Assembly: GCA_914767885.1 (NCBI GenBank)
Contig: CAJZBQ010000046.1
Location: 62,001 to 126,000 of the forward strand
Reading direction: 5' to 3'
Length of the DNA stretch: 64,000 nucleotides
Origin: Blepharisma stoltei
Taxonomy: Eukaryota; Ciliophora; Heterotrichea; Heterotrichida; Blepharismidae
The notes below the pieces were generated by a model. The model worked only from the letters and a program-made list of their open reading frames with translations. It did not search any database and was not told the origin of the DNA. Numbering within the stretch: the first letter of the stretch is position 1; the number at the start of each line of letters is the position of its first letter. The position numbers and the translations under genes are program-made. Positions 1 to 10,508 of the stretch are shown here, piece by piece.

Positions 1-493
1 TTCCCTTGAGTAGCTGAAAAGCCATTAAAAAATCCCCTTTATTGTGTTAATTAATATTCTTCAGAGCAATAAAAACGTTAATATAAATTTTTTTTACAAA
101 TAATAATCTGATATATGATTAATAATTATGCTGCTGAGATCCCCAGCAATTATATTTAGATTTTAACCAGCTTGCATCTTTTAAATGCAGATTTCATAAA
201 TTAAATAGATTTTTCTTGCTAAAAACAGTTTTTTTTTAGATCCAGAAAAATTGTTTTATATAATATAATTTTAATATATATTTGTTGAAAAACCGACTAA
301 AAAAAATAAAATAATTATATTGAATAGCCCTTATTCTAGTTTATATCTAAAAATTAGAGTAATGATTATCAGCATGTAAACTTTTATTCATTATAATTAG
401 GGATAAGGTTAGCAAGCATAAAAATTGCCCAATATCCAAGGTGAGGGAGTAAGTGAACTGGATATATTTTACGTTATCGAAAATAACTTATAA
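1..493. other. AT-rich region without recognised gene
   Basis: This stretch is AT-rich with many stops in all frames under the UGA=Trp code. I see no conserved protein segment, tRNA or clear repeat. It may be intergenic or part of an eliminated sequence cut by the window edge. Confidence 0.4.
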
Positions 494-1059
494 ATGGATA
501 ATTTATTAAGTATTTCTGACTGCTATAAAGCGTGCAATGAAGAGTTCTCGGTCGCTAACCCTAACCGACTCTTCTGCAAGAAAGGATGCGATAGTGACGA
601 AAAATTCTTAATCTATCTATTTTAATAACGAAATCATTTTTCTTTAATTGGAGTCGCTTAAGTATTTTTCTTATATAATTTATTAAAATGCAGAGTTTTA
701 GAGCTTTATTTAAATTGAGAAAATAAAGAAAGCATTTATAAGTACTAAAAGATGTTTTAAACTATTGAAATTATAATAAATATTAAAAAATTAAAGAGTA
801 TAAAATCAAAGCAATTTTTTTCTTCTTATTATTTGAAAGTTCTTTGAAAAAATCTATTATAATTAATAGAGGAGAGCTGGAATGCAAATCAGAATTCTGT
901 CCTGGACTATGCATAAAAAGTGAACTAGGAGAAGAAGACAATAAACATGGAGGCTGGTCCAAGCTCTTTTCAAGAGCTCCTGGTTCCCGCCCTGATGACT
1001 GCCTGAATGCTTGCTTTTACGGCTGCACTCATAAAGATGAAGAAGAAAATGATGATTAA
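494..1059 (+). CDS. small Cys-rich hypothetical protein, probably split by an IES
   Basis: I do not recognise the family. An ATG at 494 opens a short reading frame with a CYKAC...FCKKGC pattern that stops near 625. A second open stretch, entered without an ATG, resumes about 790 and runs to the TAA at 1059 with ECKSEFCPGLC and DDCLNACFYGCTHK, then an acidic tail. The spacing of Cys pairs in both parts (C-x3-C ... C-x3-GC) suggests one repeated Cys-rich protein. Joining the TA at 609-610 to the TA at 830-831 removes 221 bp and keeps the frame, so an IES is likely. No signal peptide is obvious. The exact junction is a guess. Confidence 0.45.
611..831. other. putative IES in Cys-rich gene
   Basis: This AT-rich insert has stops in all frames and lies between two Cys-rich coding pieces. 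TA-to-TA excision would be in frame, but other TA pairs also work, so the ends are uncertain. Confidence 0.35.
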
Positions 1060-1269
1060 ATTTAATGTTAAAAACGCATTATTAGGGGCAAAACCTTGAC
1101 ATTTCTTATTTTTTTTGTAAGTAAATAAATTTATAACTGATTATTTTTTGGCAATGAGGCCAGCTTTAGGCGACTTTCATTTAAAATAAAAGAGTGCTCG
1201 TGATATGAAAATGAAGAATTTGTATAAAAATATGCTATTAATAAAAGATAATTAAAGTCGAATTAATAG

Positions 1270-3065
1270 GAGTTAGTTAATTGCAAAAGCATGTATAACA
1301 TAGTCTCTAAGAAAACCTAGAAACACTATAAATTCTAAATCCGGACTGGCTTGATAGCCTCTCAACCTATTCTATTGTTCTTGCCTTGGAATTTGTGTAA
1401 GCTACCATATGAACATCGAACCACCTGTCCTGCTGGCATTGAGAATCCCCTAACCAAAATTGGGTCAATAATTTTTTAAATTTTTTTAGGCTCCAATGCT
1501 TTTCTATAATATCGAAAATCTGTTTTCTTTCATCGTCGTTTTAGTCTATAAGAGTGTGCTTAATTGTAATGGAATCAATGCCTTCAGGAATTTGCTCTAA
1601 GAAACTCCTGAAATTACGACTACTCTTTCTTGTAAACTATTTTTCTCGGTATTCTTTTCGGCCTTTTCAGTTACTTCTTTAAGATCAAAAATGGCTCCAG
1701 CAATAAAGGATGAATTTTGCAGAGCTCTATTATAAATGAGCCATCCTCTGCACCTATGTCTAAAATCGGAATATTTATATTAATCGTAAATAGTATAAAA
1801 TCTTACTCCCCCCATCCTTGATCGAACGATTGACTGTAAAAATTCCTAAAAATTGGAAGATTAACCCCCATCCTTGATCTTTCGATTTTTTCATATATGC
1901 AAATTTTTATATATATGAAAATATATTAGCTATTCAAAAGATTGGGAAGATGTACCTAATGAAGTTGTTTTCAGAGCTTTGAGACCACAGAAAGCTGCGA
2001 AATCAACCACCCGAAGTGGTTTAGCCATCAACCTAGGCTTAAAAACTCAATAATCTAATAAAATAGAGATTCTTTAAAATTAAAAAAACAAAATTTTAAT
2101 TCAATAAGGAACAAATTAAAATTTATACAGTTTTAAAGGGGCAACTAATAAATCAAAATATTAAAAATTGGTATTTTATGAAATTAATTAATTCAATTTT
2201 TTTGCTGTAAAAATAATTATAAATACTCTTAACCCTCTTATTTAAAAGTAAATAGAAAAAATATATATATATTTTTTATTTTATATATAAATTGTTTTTA
2301 ACCCCCATCCTTGATCGAACGATGGCGAGTCGTTCGATCAAGGATGGGGGGGGAGAGTTATGGACATTCCTGATTCAATTCTCCTAAAAGTGGAAATATC
2401 CCTTGCCCCTCCGCTTAAACAGCGAACATCCATTGACATATTTTTGAGAAAATACGCTTCAAAAGCGAACACAAAATTTTATAATATAGAAACTATTTTC
2501 TATAGATTAATAATTGATATAATGGAAATTATAGCTAATTCTATAAAATTTTAAATGATTGTACCTTTTTAAAAATAAATTTTATAAATTAATTAGATTT
2601 TTTCAAATACTTGCAAATTTGGATTATTTAAGAAAAATAACACTCCTTGTTAGCACCAGAGAAATCGCTCTAAAGGAGCTAATTTCAAAATGGTCATGAA
2701 GTCTTGAAATAATACTAAAATCCTAGGATTTCCTTTGATATATTCAAAACATCGGGATCCAAAGTGAAGCTCATGTGCTGACTTGCTTTCTATTAAAGAA
2801 TCAGTGAGAGAGCAGATCATTTCATGATCTTATGGGGGCTGCTAAGCCATTTAATCATAGGAGTTATAGAGCTATTACTAGAGTTGAGGAAAGCTCAATA
2901 TTCTACCATTCGTGAGTTTCAAGTCTATAAGTGAAAAATCTAAAGGCTCCAAGACCTAATAAGAGCCTTTTCAGCTTTTCTATGAGAATCGGCGTTTGGG
3001 ATGCTAGTTCAATGTGCTTTGGGGTTGGCAGAAGACTAGCAATTTTTAGCTCTGTTGCTGAATAA
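1270..3065 (-). pseudogene. decayed SAM-dependent O-methyltransferase
   Basis: Reading the minus strand, fragments of one O-methyltransferase appear in order but in different frames. First comes an N-terminal dimerisation-like part (ATELKIASLLPTPKHIELAS), then a HELHFGSRCFEYIKGNPR segment, then the SAM-binding motif IPILDIGAEDGSF (about 1750-1790), then IFDLKEVTEKAEKN and ERVVVISG, a degenerate HTLID-stop-NDDERK motif, and a C-terminal DVHMVAYTNSKARTIE...SGFRIYSV. Frame changes near 1715 and 1610 and stops inside conserved motifs mark it as broken. A MITE (about 1805-2357) sits between the N-terminal part and the SAM motif. The family match (bacterial/plant O-methyltransferase type) is from motif order. 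Some breaks could be unrecognised IESs, but the in-motif stops favour decay. Confidence 0.6.
1805..2357. mobile_element. MITE, GGATGGGG family, full copy
   Basis: The left end reads TTACTCCCCCCATCCTTGAT at about 1802 and the right end is its inverse, ending GATGGGGGGGGAGAGTTA. Each end carries a second internal copy: CCCCCATCCTTGATCTTTCG at about 1866 and CCCCCATCCTTGATCGAACG at about 2302, the latter forming a hairpin with the right terminus. Flanking TA/TTA dinucleotides fit TA insertion. It has no ORF and interrupts the O-methyltransferase remnant. The architecture matches that of the CTCCGTGAGCGAACAAAA MITEs here, but the terminal sequence differs. Confidence 0.7.
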
Positions 3066-3240
3066 AGCATTATTAATAGTAGATTTCATAAAATAGTTTA
3101 GAAACTTTGTTTAGGTCTTTGCCCTATTTTTTAATTGTTCAAAAAGGACATTCACAATTTTATAGGAAATTAACAATTTTACCTATTTATTTTTTTAAAT
3201 TGTTAATAAATAACTCAAAGCCTTTCCTTAAACTTTAGTA

Positions 3241-3690
3241 AATATGTAGGATATCAAATGATAAAATCAAATAATCGTAAAGAACTAAAGGCAACCTCAC
3301 TTTCAGTCAATATCCTGCAAAGATTTTGCCCTGAGATTGATTGATATGCTGTGAGATCATGATGATATTGGACTTCTTAAGATGAAAGACAAGAATCCAA
3401 TGGTCAAATTCTTGCAAGAAGCAATAGATCTGAGGCACGAAGTTGACTATAAGCTGTGTATGCCCATTTTTAAAAATGAAAATGGACCAAAAAATTCATT
3501 ATTAGACTTTTACTGTGCTTTATTAACAGCATTTTGCATATGAGAGTAATTAACTTGTCCAAAGAAAAATTGAAAACTTTAGCCATATCATTACGCAAGC
3601 TATAAAGCTTTTTGTGGAAAAAGAGGTAGTAGTGCAAACATTAGAATTTTTCTCTCTTGATAGCTAATTTTATAGCAAATCAGTAATTAT
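3241..3690 (+). pseudogene. protein-like remnant, family unknown
   Basis: Two overlapping frames look coding. One runs from ATG 3258 (MIKSNNRKELKATSLSVNILQ). The other, shifted, encodes DMLWDHDDIGLLKMKDKN and LRHEVDYKLCMPIFKNENGP before a stop near 3550. The switch without a conserved splice site suggests decay or a missed short insert. I could not assign a family. Confidence 0.3.
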
Positions 3691-3790
3691 ACCCTTTATT
3701 ACAAGCTATTTTAATTTTCAATTACTCCTTTTATGTCTTATAAGCTATAATTTTTTGTAAAATAACTAAAATATTAATAAATTAGTAAAT

Positions 3791-4778
3791 ATGCTGGATA
3801 TAGGGAGGCAAGATCTAAATAGCCGGAAATTATTCATAGGCGGCCTCGCTCCACACACAACAAAAGAGGACTTGCAAGCCCACTTCTCTCAGTTCGGGTC
3901 TGTCCAGGATTGTGTCTTAATGATTGATAGATCAACAGGGAGATCACGATGCTTTGGATTTGTCACTATGAAGGACAACGAATCCACTGACCGAATCCTT
4001 GCAGAAGACCAAGAAATCGGAGGGAAAAAAGTCGACTGCAAGCTCGCTGTCCCACGAGACCAAAATACCAGTGTTCCCACTACCACCTCTTTTCGTACGA
4101 AAAAGGTTTTTGTCGGTGGTCTGCCTCCAGACGTGACCCAAGAGATTTTCAATTGTTTTTTTGAGCAATTTGGAGAAATAGAAGACAGTGTTGTAATGTT
4201 TGATAGAGAAACAGGAAGACCGAGAGGGTTTGGATTCATCACTTTTACTAATGAAGAGAGTGTTGAAAAGGTTATACAGAACAGTGAAAGCAACTATATT
4301 AATGGGAAATGGGTCGAGTGCAAAAAGGCTATGCCTAGCTCTCCCTTCCTCTGTGAACAAATAAAATTGTTTTGCATTAAAAAAATTTTTGCAAGATCAA
4401 AAATTTTATAATTCAGACCATTAAAATTTAATAGAGCTAAAGGTTCTATTATAATCAGAGGGAAGTAAGCATAATCAGCCTGATGAACGTTATGCTAATT
4501 ACCAGTATACAAACCAGAATTATTATAACCCACAGTATACAACCCAGCCCTACACAAACCAAATGTACTCTAACCAAATGTATCAAGGCTATATGATGTA
4601 TCCTTATTATAACATGGCTGGCTATCAGCAGGGGTCTGCATATGACCCCTATTGGCAAATAAATCAAGGCTATGGGCAGCAAAACTATAATGAGGGACAT
4701 GAAGAACAAAGCAAACAGAAATTTGTGGACGATTTATTGGATGAAGGAAGAAACGAAATCAACCAGCAGCAAAGGTAG
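3791..4778 (+). CDS. RNA-binding protein with two RRM domains (Musashi/hnRNP-like)
   Basis: ATG at 3791 opens RRM1 with RNP2 LFIGGL and RNP1 RCFGFVTM (about residues 14-80), then RRM2 with VFVGGL and RGFGFITF (about 106-180) ending VECKKAMP, as in Musashi/hnRNP-type proteins. The ORF then runs into unrelated sequence and a stop at 4411. A Tyr/Gln/Asn-rich tail (DERYANYQYTNQNYYNPQYT ...) resumes at about 4458 and ends at the TAG 4776-4778. The low-complexity Y/Q/N tail is typical of RNP-granule proteins. The break is best explained by an insert at about 4336-4453. Likely a cytoplasmic or nuclear mRNA-binding regulator; target unknown. Confidence 0.8.
4336..4453. other. putative IES in RRM gene (junction unresolved)
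   Basis: Coding similarity to RRM proteins ends at MP and the Y/Q/N tail starts about 120 bp later; the sequence between is AT-rich with stops. TA-to-TA joining (4334-35 to 4452-53) leaves the tail out of frame unless a 14-nt GTAAG...CAG segment at 4465-4478 is also removed. Confidence 0.5.
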
Positions 4779-5269
4779 ATTTTATATAGTGAGAATCACA
4801 GGAAAAAGACAATTAACTAGAGGGAAGTTCATTAACAGACTAAAAGGTCTTTAATAAATGTAGCTATAAGCTGATATATGGGTTGATTTTATTAGCAACC
4901 ACAATTTAGTTATTTGGCAATCTCTAATTATCTAGGAATATTATTTTGATGACGCTTGTGTCATCGTGGCATTTAGGTCTTATTTTTTCTTTTTTCCAGC
5001 ATTTTTATCAGATTTCTAGTTATTTATCTTTCTCACCTATTCCTATATCTTCCACTTCCATTCAGCGTAAAATCAAAAATTTATAAAATTATGAAAAGAG
5101 GGGCATCTCTTTCCAATGTTGATATCAATTACTTCAAATTTTTAGTTATTCCTAATTTCTCTTTACTTGTAATTTATCCAAAAAAATCCATCATTTTTCA
5201 TATTATTCTTTTTTATATGCTATATGTTTTAGCATATTTGCGATATATTCTATTTAAATACAGTGCTAT
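4779..5269. other. intergenic, nothing recognised
   Basis: The 3' ends of the RRM gene (plus) and the MORN gene (minus) converge here. I see AT-rich sequence only, with no conserved ORF. Confidence 0.5.
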
Positions 5270-6232
5270 TTATAAAGACTTGCCGTTCATCCATACTCCT
5301 TCTTTCTTTTCGCCTGTGGGCAAAACCATAGTTCCTGACTCTTCAAGCCTCCCATCTTTCCATTTCCCATAAAACTTCCTCCCATCTGCCCACTCCAAAA
5401 CTCCTGGGCCATCTTTCTTATCGTCTTTATACACCCCATGAAACACCTTCCCATCAGGCCATGTAAATTTTCCTTCCCCATTCATTTTATTGTCCTTCCA
5501 CATCCCCGCATAGCTTTTTCCATCAGGCCAATGGTAAGTCCCTACTCCATGTATATTATTTTTCCAAAACTCCCCTTCATATCTCGACCCATCAGCCCAA
5601 AAAAATTTTCCATGGCCTTGTTTATTTCCTTCTCTGTACTCTCCTTCATATTTCGCGCCATCAGGCCACATTTCGATGCCATTTCCATCCTGTTTGTCGT
5701 TTTTTCAATTTCCATCATATTTTGCTCCATCTAAATGCATATAAACTCCTTTTCCATGGGCTTTATTATTAAGCCATTCACCTTCATAAACATCTCCATC
5801 GCTATGAATTAGCCTTCCATAGCCGTTGGGTTTGTCGTCTTTTCAGTAGCCTTCATATTTTGCGCCGTTTTTTGTATAGTGAATTCCTCGGCCTTCTCGC
5901 TGGCTGAGGGATAAATTTCACTCCCCAATGTAGATAGAACAGTCAGGAAGCTTGACTGGCGGCTTTTTGGTTACATTTTCTGTTTGTTGGGAGCCATAAT
6001 TAAAAGGCTCAAGCATAGACTCAGCTTTACGGGAAAATTCGTTCATAAGATCGGAAGATTCTTGGATTAAAGATTTTCGTAAAGAGTAGCCTCTTCAAGC
6101 GGCTTGGATTTTTATTACATACGGCAGTGTTTTGCGGGAGCTCAGGTTTTTCTTGACGGATTCTATGTCGAGCTCTTTGAATTCGCCTGCCAGTTTATAG
6201 TCTCTGATGCATGCTGTACAGACTCCTCCCAT
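5270..6232 (-). CDS. IQ-motif and MORN-repeat protein
   Basis: The minus-strand ATG at 6232 starts [18 protein letters not shown]. An IQ-like calmodulin-binding motif [13 protein letters not shown] follows (about residue 48). Then come about nine MORN repeats of the form YEGEWxNxxxxGxGxxxxxDG, through to the TAA at 5270. Several repeat Trp residues are encoded by UGA (for example GNWKND and GYWKDD), which strongly supports the code assignment. MGG at the N-terminus is a possible myristoylation signal. MORN proteins bind membranes and scaffold cytoskeletal structures; no specific role can be given. No IES or intron is apparent, unusual among the longer genes here. Confidence 0.88.
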
Positions 6233-6711
6233 TTAAATAAAACTCAAGAATGAATCTTTTAAACGCCAATGTTTGATATAATATAGATGGATATTGAGAT
6301 ATTATTATTTTGTAAAAATATTTTACCAGAATAATCCCTATCATAATTATCTTTAAAAATTCTTTATATTTTGATAGAAAATTGGAGAGCATTCATGATA
6401 ATCGTGTGTCTAGACTAATTTGCAGTTAATTATTCTTTAGCCAAAAAATTATAATAAAGAGATTAGAACATTTTTGGGGAAAAAATATCATCAGAGAGCC
6501 GATTAACATCTTAAAGGCTCGTAGTACAAAGGAAGTGGGAGCATGCTTTAATTAATACTCTAAATAAAAACAAATCTGCGGCCTGTCATTTGAATGACGA
6601 AATCTTATTTCAGTGCTTTTTTATCTGTTGTTATTTTGGAACTTACTCTTTTATTTTATTTTTCGATAATTTTCCATAATAAGTTCACTAAAACTAGTTG
6701 AATAAATAATA
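6233..6711. other. divergent intergenic region
   Basis: This lies between the divergent MORN and phosphotransferase genes. It is AT-rich and no conserved ORF is visible. It should hold both promoters, but no motif is recognisable. Confidence 0.5.
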
Positions 6712-7842
6712 ATGGGATATCTGACTGAGGAATCAATAAATACCTTAAAGAACCATAAGTATAAGGGAAGTCCAACCACTCCACTGATGAAGCTTTTAGA
6801 TAAAATACTGTGGAGTCCCCTTTCTAAGTTTATTCCAAATTCCATAGCTCCGAACATGATCACACTTCTCTCGACCATTTCCATTATGCTCGGTGCCATT
6901 CTCTCCCTATTCTATAACGATATGCAATTTGGGAAGAACTCTCCTCTTTGGGTATGGCCAGTTGCTGGTCTATGCCTATGGCTGTATGACACCCTCGATA
7001 ATTTAGATGGATTACATGCTAGAAGGACAGGACAAGGGTCTCCATTAGGGCAGCTAATGGACCATGGTAACTATTATATAGGACTTGATAGCAGCTTCAA
7101 TACTTTTGCAGTATCATTCTTGATTTTCCAATGTGTAGGCCTGCATGGTACAAGTGTATGGATTCCTGTGATAAATATTTCAGTTCAGTCCATCTTTTTC
7201 TACGCAGCCTGGGAAGAAAACTACGTAGGCTCTTTAAGAATAAACCTTGGGTCTGTTGGAGTTGACGAATTCGCGTATATTCATATTTTGCTGTTTGTTA
7301 TTACCTATTTTGTGGGCTATGACTTCTTTGAGACTGAATTATTCTCTGGATTCCCTATAAAAAATTTTTGCGGACTATACATTTGCTTTATGTATTTTTT
7401 ATTTAGATTTCTCTACAGTGCTATCTGCTACACCGCTAAAACCCTGAAATTTACCAAGTCTTTAGCTCCATTACTTAAATGGATCCCTATGTTCCAAGTT
7501 TATATTGGGACCGCTTTGATTTACCAGACTGTGGCTTATAGTAAATATACATTATTATTTATTATTGACCAGTCTACACTATTTGGAGTTCTCAGCGTAT
7601 GGATGATCATTTGCAATGTGTCCAAAGTGAATTTTAGCTCATTCCGTATCGATACTTCGCTATATCTGCTGTATGCTATTTTAGTATACTCCGGGATTGA
7701 TTTCTTTAACCAATTTGAGGTCCATTTAGTAGTTACATTTGCTTTCGTTATTTATATCTGCTATTTCTTTTCTTCATTGGTTTTAGAAATTGCGAATTAT
7801 TTAGATATTCCAGTTTTCACAGTTAAACAGAAAAAATCTTAA
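6712..7842 (+). CDS. CDP-alcohol phosphotransferase (choline/ethanolamine type), copy 1
   Basis: An integral membrane enzyme expected to transfer phosphocholine or phosphoethanolamine from its CDP form to diacylglycerol in the ER. The CDP-alcohol motif DG-x2-AR-x8-G-x3-D-x3-D is visible: D99, G100, A103, R104, G113 and D117. The last Asp (D121) appears only after removing the 15-nt intron GTAACTATTATATAG at 7067-7081, giving DHGLDSSFNTF as in eukaryotic choline/ethanolamine phosphotransferases. Multiple hydrophobic segments follow. After splicing the protein is about 371 aa, the family length. The intron has no in-frame stop and length divisible by three, so the unspliced ORF looks intact. 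Substrate choice cannot be read from sequence. Confidence 0.92.
   Translation: MGYLTEESINTLKNHKYKGSPTTPLMKLLDKILWSPLSKFIPNSIAPNMITLLSTISIMLGAILSLFYNDMQFGKNSPLWVWPVAGLCLWLYDTLDNLDGLHARRTGQGSPLGQLMDHGNYYIGLDSSFNTFAVSFLIFQCVGLHGTSVWIPVINISVQSIFFYAAWEENYVGSLRINLGSVGVDEFAYIHILLFVITYFVGYDFFETELFSGFPIKNFCGLYICFMYFLFRFLYSAICYTAKTLKFTKSLAPLLKWIPMFQVYIGTALIYQTVAYSKYTLLFIIDQSTLFGVLSVWMIICNVSKVNFSSFRIDTSLYLLYAILVYSGIDFFNQFEVHLVVTFAFVIYICYFFSSLVLEIANYLDIPVFTVKQKKS
7067..7081 (+). other. 15-nt intron
   Basis: GTAACTATTATATAG interrupts the catalytic motif between DHG and LDS. Its removal restores the final catalytic Asp. 15-nt introns are known in heterotrich ciliates. Confidence 0.9.
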
Positions 7843-8040
7843 CTTAAAATAAGGATCTTTAGGCTAACTCTGAGTAGAGTGTGTCATGTTTTTAATAATT
7901 AGTGTAGTCATTTTTTTAATAATTAATGCAAATTTTTCCATATCATGACATTAATATTTATGATATTTTAGCTTCTGAACATAAGCTTTAATTGCAATTC
8001 AAATGTAAGCTTTTTAAATAAATTTAAGAAGCACTAAACT

Positions 8041-8135
8041 ATTATAGCTTATATTATTTATTTCCTTTCGGCTGTGGCTTTAGAAATCGCTAACTATTAT
8101 GAGATCTCTATATTACAGCTAATAAAAAATCAGCT
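8041..8135 (+). pseudogene. 3' remnant of a third phosphotransferase copy
   Basis: Between the two intact copies, 8061-8110 reads TTCCTTTCGGCTGTGGCTTT followed by AGAAATCGCTAACTATTATG. This closely matches the 3' coding ends of both genes, where the protein reads ALEIANYLDI. Only the C-terminal segment survives, so a tandem array of at least three copies has lost its middle member. Confidence 0.6.
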
Positions 8136-8769
8136 TAATTTAAGGTTCATTAAAATTCATTTCTAATCAACAAATCTTCTATTATTATTTTTCTCTCCTA
8201 TATATCAGAATTCGACAGATTTTTTCTAAATTTTCGTTTCCTAAGCATATCTTCAATGATAAGCATTCCCTTAAAGTCTTTAATCTAATGCACTCAAATT
8301 TTCAGCTTGGTCTGTATTTACTAAGAGCTGGCTTCCTAATCAAAATTATTTAGATATCGAAATGAATGTATAAATTAATAGGAAAAGAGAGATCAGAAGA
8401 AATTCCTTTGAATTTCAGCAGTCTATTTTTTTAAGTGCCATAGTAATTTATTATTTCCCAAATTAATAAGTTTGAAATAATAATAGATTTTATATGAGCC
8501 AAAAAAAGTAATTTTCGCTTAAATCTTAAAGTGCTTTTAGTCAAATAAAACTTCGACTATTTTCAGTTTATTGATGCTTTTAAATTAATCATGTATAGAA
8601 AGAATCTATTTCTCTGAGCAATTCGCCAATGTACGAGAGTGAATTAATATCTCATAATAGCTGGTTGCTTATTAGCTTAAGGAAATTTGTTTATTATGGA
8701 TTTATATTCTCCTTTAATTTGTTGAAATTTGCCATAATAAATTCCTGAAAATTAGTCGAATAAATAAAA

Positions 8770-10068
8770 ATGGGATATCTGACTGAAGAATCAATTAACA
8801 CCTTAAAGAACCACAAGTACAGAGGAAGTCCAACCACTCCGCTGATGAAGCTTTTAGACAAAATACTATGGACTCCGCTCTCTAAATTTATTCCAAATTC
8901 CATAGCTCCAAACATGGTTACTCTTTTTTCAACAATTTTTATTATGATTGGCGTCATCCTCACGCTGGTCTATAATGACCTGCAATTTGGGAAAAATCCT
9001 CCCCTCTGGGTATGGCCAGTCGCTGGATTGTGCTTATGGCTATATGATACTCTTGATAACTTAGATGGCAAGCATGCAAGAAAAACTGGGCAAAGTTCAC
9101 CATTAGGGCAACTAATGGACCATGGTAACTATGTCTCCATATCAAATGGCTGTTTATTTTTGATAGAGGCATTTCATAAGGCAAATTTCCTTTTTGATAT
9201 TGAGACTTTTGACCCAAAAACCGTTAATTTCGACCAAATTTTTCGATGAAATGCACACTATTAAAATTACGCAATCATTGGGCCTGAACCTGGTAACTAT
9301 TATATAGGACTTGATAGCAGCTTTAACACCTTTGCAGTGTCCTTCCTAAATTTCCAATCAGTAGGGCTGCATGGCACAAGTATATGGATTCCTTTGATAA
9401 ATATTTCAGTCCAGTCCATATTTTTTTACGCAGCATGGGAAGAAAATTACGTAGGCTCAGTAAGGACAACCCTTGGATGGCTTGGGGTTGAGGAATTCGC
9501 TTACATCCACGCTATACAGTTTGTTTTCACTTTCTTTGTGGGCTATGAATTCTATAATACTGAACTAGTAGCCGGATTTGCTATTAAGGATGCTTATGGA
9601 TTATATCTTTGCTTCATGTATTTTATATTTAGATTTATTTATATCGTATCCAGGTATATTAATAAGACATTAAGATTTGCCAAATCTTATGCTCCATTGC
9701 TAAAATGGATTCCTATGATCCAAGTTTATATTGGGACCGCTTTGATTTATCAGACAAGTGTCTATAGTAAGTATGCCTTACTATTTATGATAGACCAGTC
9801 TGTGCTCTTTGGGGCTCTCAGTGTGTGGATGATCATTTGCAATGTGTCTAAGGTGAGCTTTAGTCCATTACGTATAGATACTTCTCTCTATCTATTGTAT
9901 GCTATTTTAGTATATTCTGGGATTGATCTCTTTAACCAATTTGAGATCCATTTAGCAGTCACATCTGCGTACGTAATTTACATGTGCTATTTCTTTTCTG
10001 CGTTAGCTTTAGAAATTGCCAATTATTTAGACATCCCAATATTCACAGTCAAAAAGAAAGTAACTTAA
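8770..10068 (+). CDS. CDP-alcohol phosphotransferase, copy 2, interrupted by an IES
   Basis: A tandem paralogue of the 6712-7842 gene, very similar along its length. It carries the same catalytic motif (DNLDGKHARKTG...LMDHG) and ends IFTVKKKVT. At the position of the 15-nt intron of copy 1, a 168-bp insert separates TGGTAACTAT from a second TGGTAACTAT, so the ORF appears to stop at 9249. Removing one repeat unit plus insert regenerates the identical intron GTAACTATTATATAG, and splicing that gives DHGLDSSFNTF. The function is as for copy 1. Confidence 0.9.
9128..9295. other. IES nested inside a 15-nt intron
   Basis: The insert is flanked by the 10-bp direct repeat TGGTAACTAT (9123-9132 and 9291-9300), which contains two TAs, so exact ends can slide. 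The paralogue at 6712 lacks it, giving an internal control. Excision must precede splicing, because the intron is split by the insert. Confidence 0.85.
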
Positions 10069-10508
10069 CTAAAAATAAGGTTTATTAGCTTAATTATTAT
10101 TGTGCCGTGGAAAATTAATCATAGAGCAATAAAGAGAAAAGAAAATATATAATTATATAGCCTAGGCATTATGAGCATATAAGTGATTTCTATAAGTTAG
10201 CTCTTTGAGCTTCAAAAAACTTGGCAAGCTTTTTAAATTGTAAAATCAGCCTTAAATTTAAATTACTATTCAAATGCAAGAGTTGAAAAAAAATGAGTAA
10301 CAACTGTATCTCGTTTTTAATTTTAATTAAAAAATATTGTTTAGGTATATAGCCGGGAACAGGCTATAGACTTGCTAGCTATCTTTAAAAAAATATTGAA
10401 AAATATAATTTTAATAGTATTTGCTGGTAACAGAAAAATTAAAAACTCTAATTACATGTATCAACAAATTTTATCGCCTAAATTATTTTACTCTAAAATA
10501 GGATTAAG
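10069..10508. other. intergenic, nothing recognised
   Basis: AT-rich sequence between the phosphotransferase and a convergent coiled-coil gene. A short stretch near 10230 resembles the sequence near 7985 downstream of copy 1, so the duplication may have included the 3' flank. Confidence 0.4.

Noticed and set aside
553-568. CGCTAACCCTAACCGA resembling a ciliate telomere repeat
   Set aside because: Only two short units, lying inside an apparent coding frame; no telomere array.
3889-4360. Two minus-strand ORFs of about 135 codons opposite the RRM gene
   Set aside because: Antisense shadows; the plus strand encodes clear RNP motifs.
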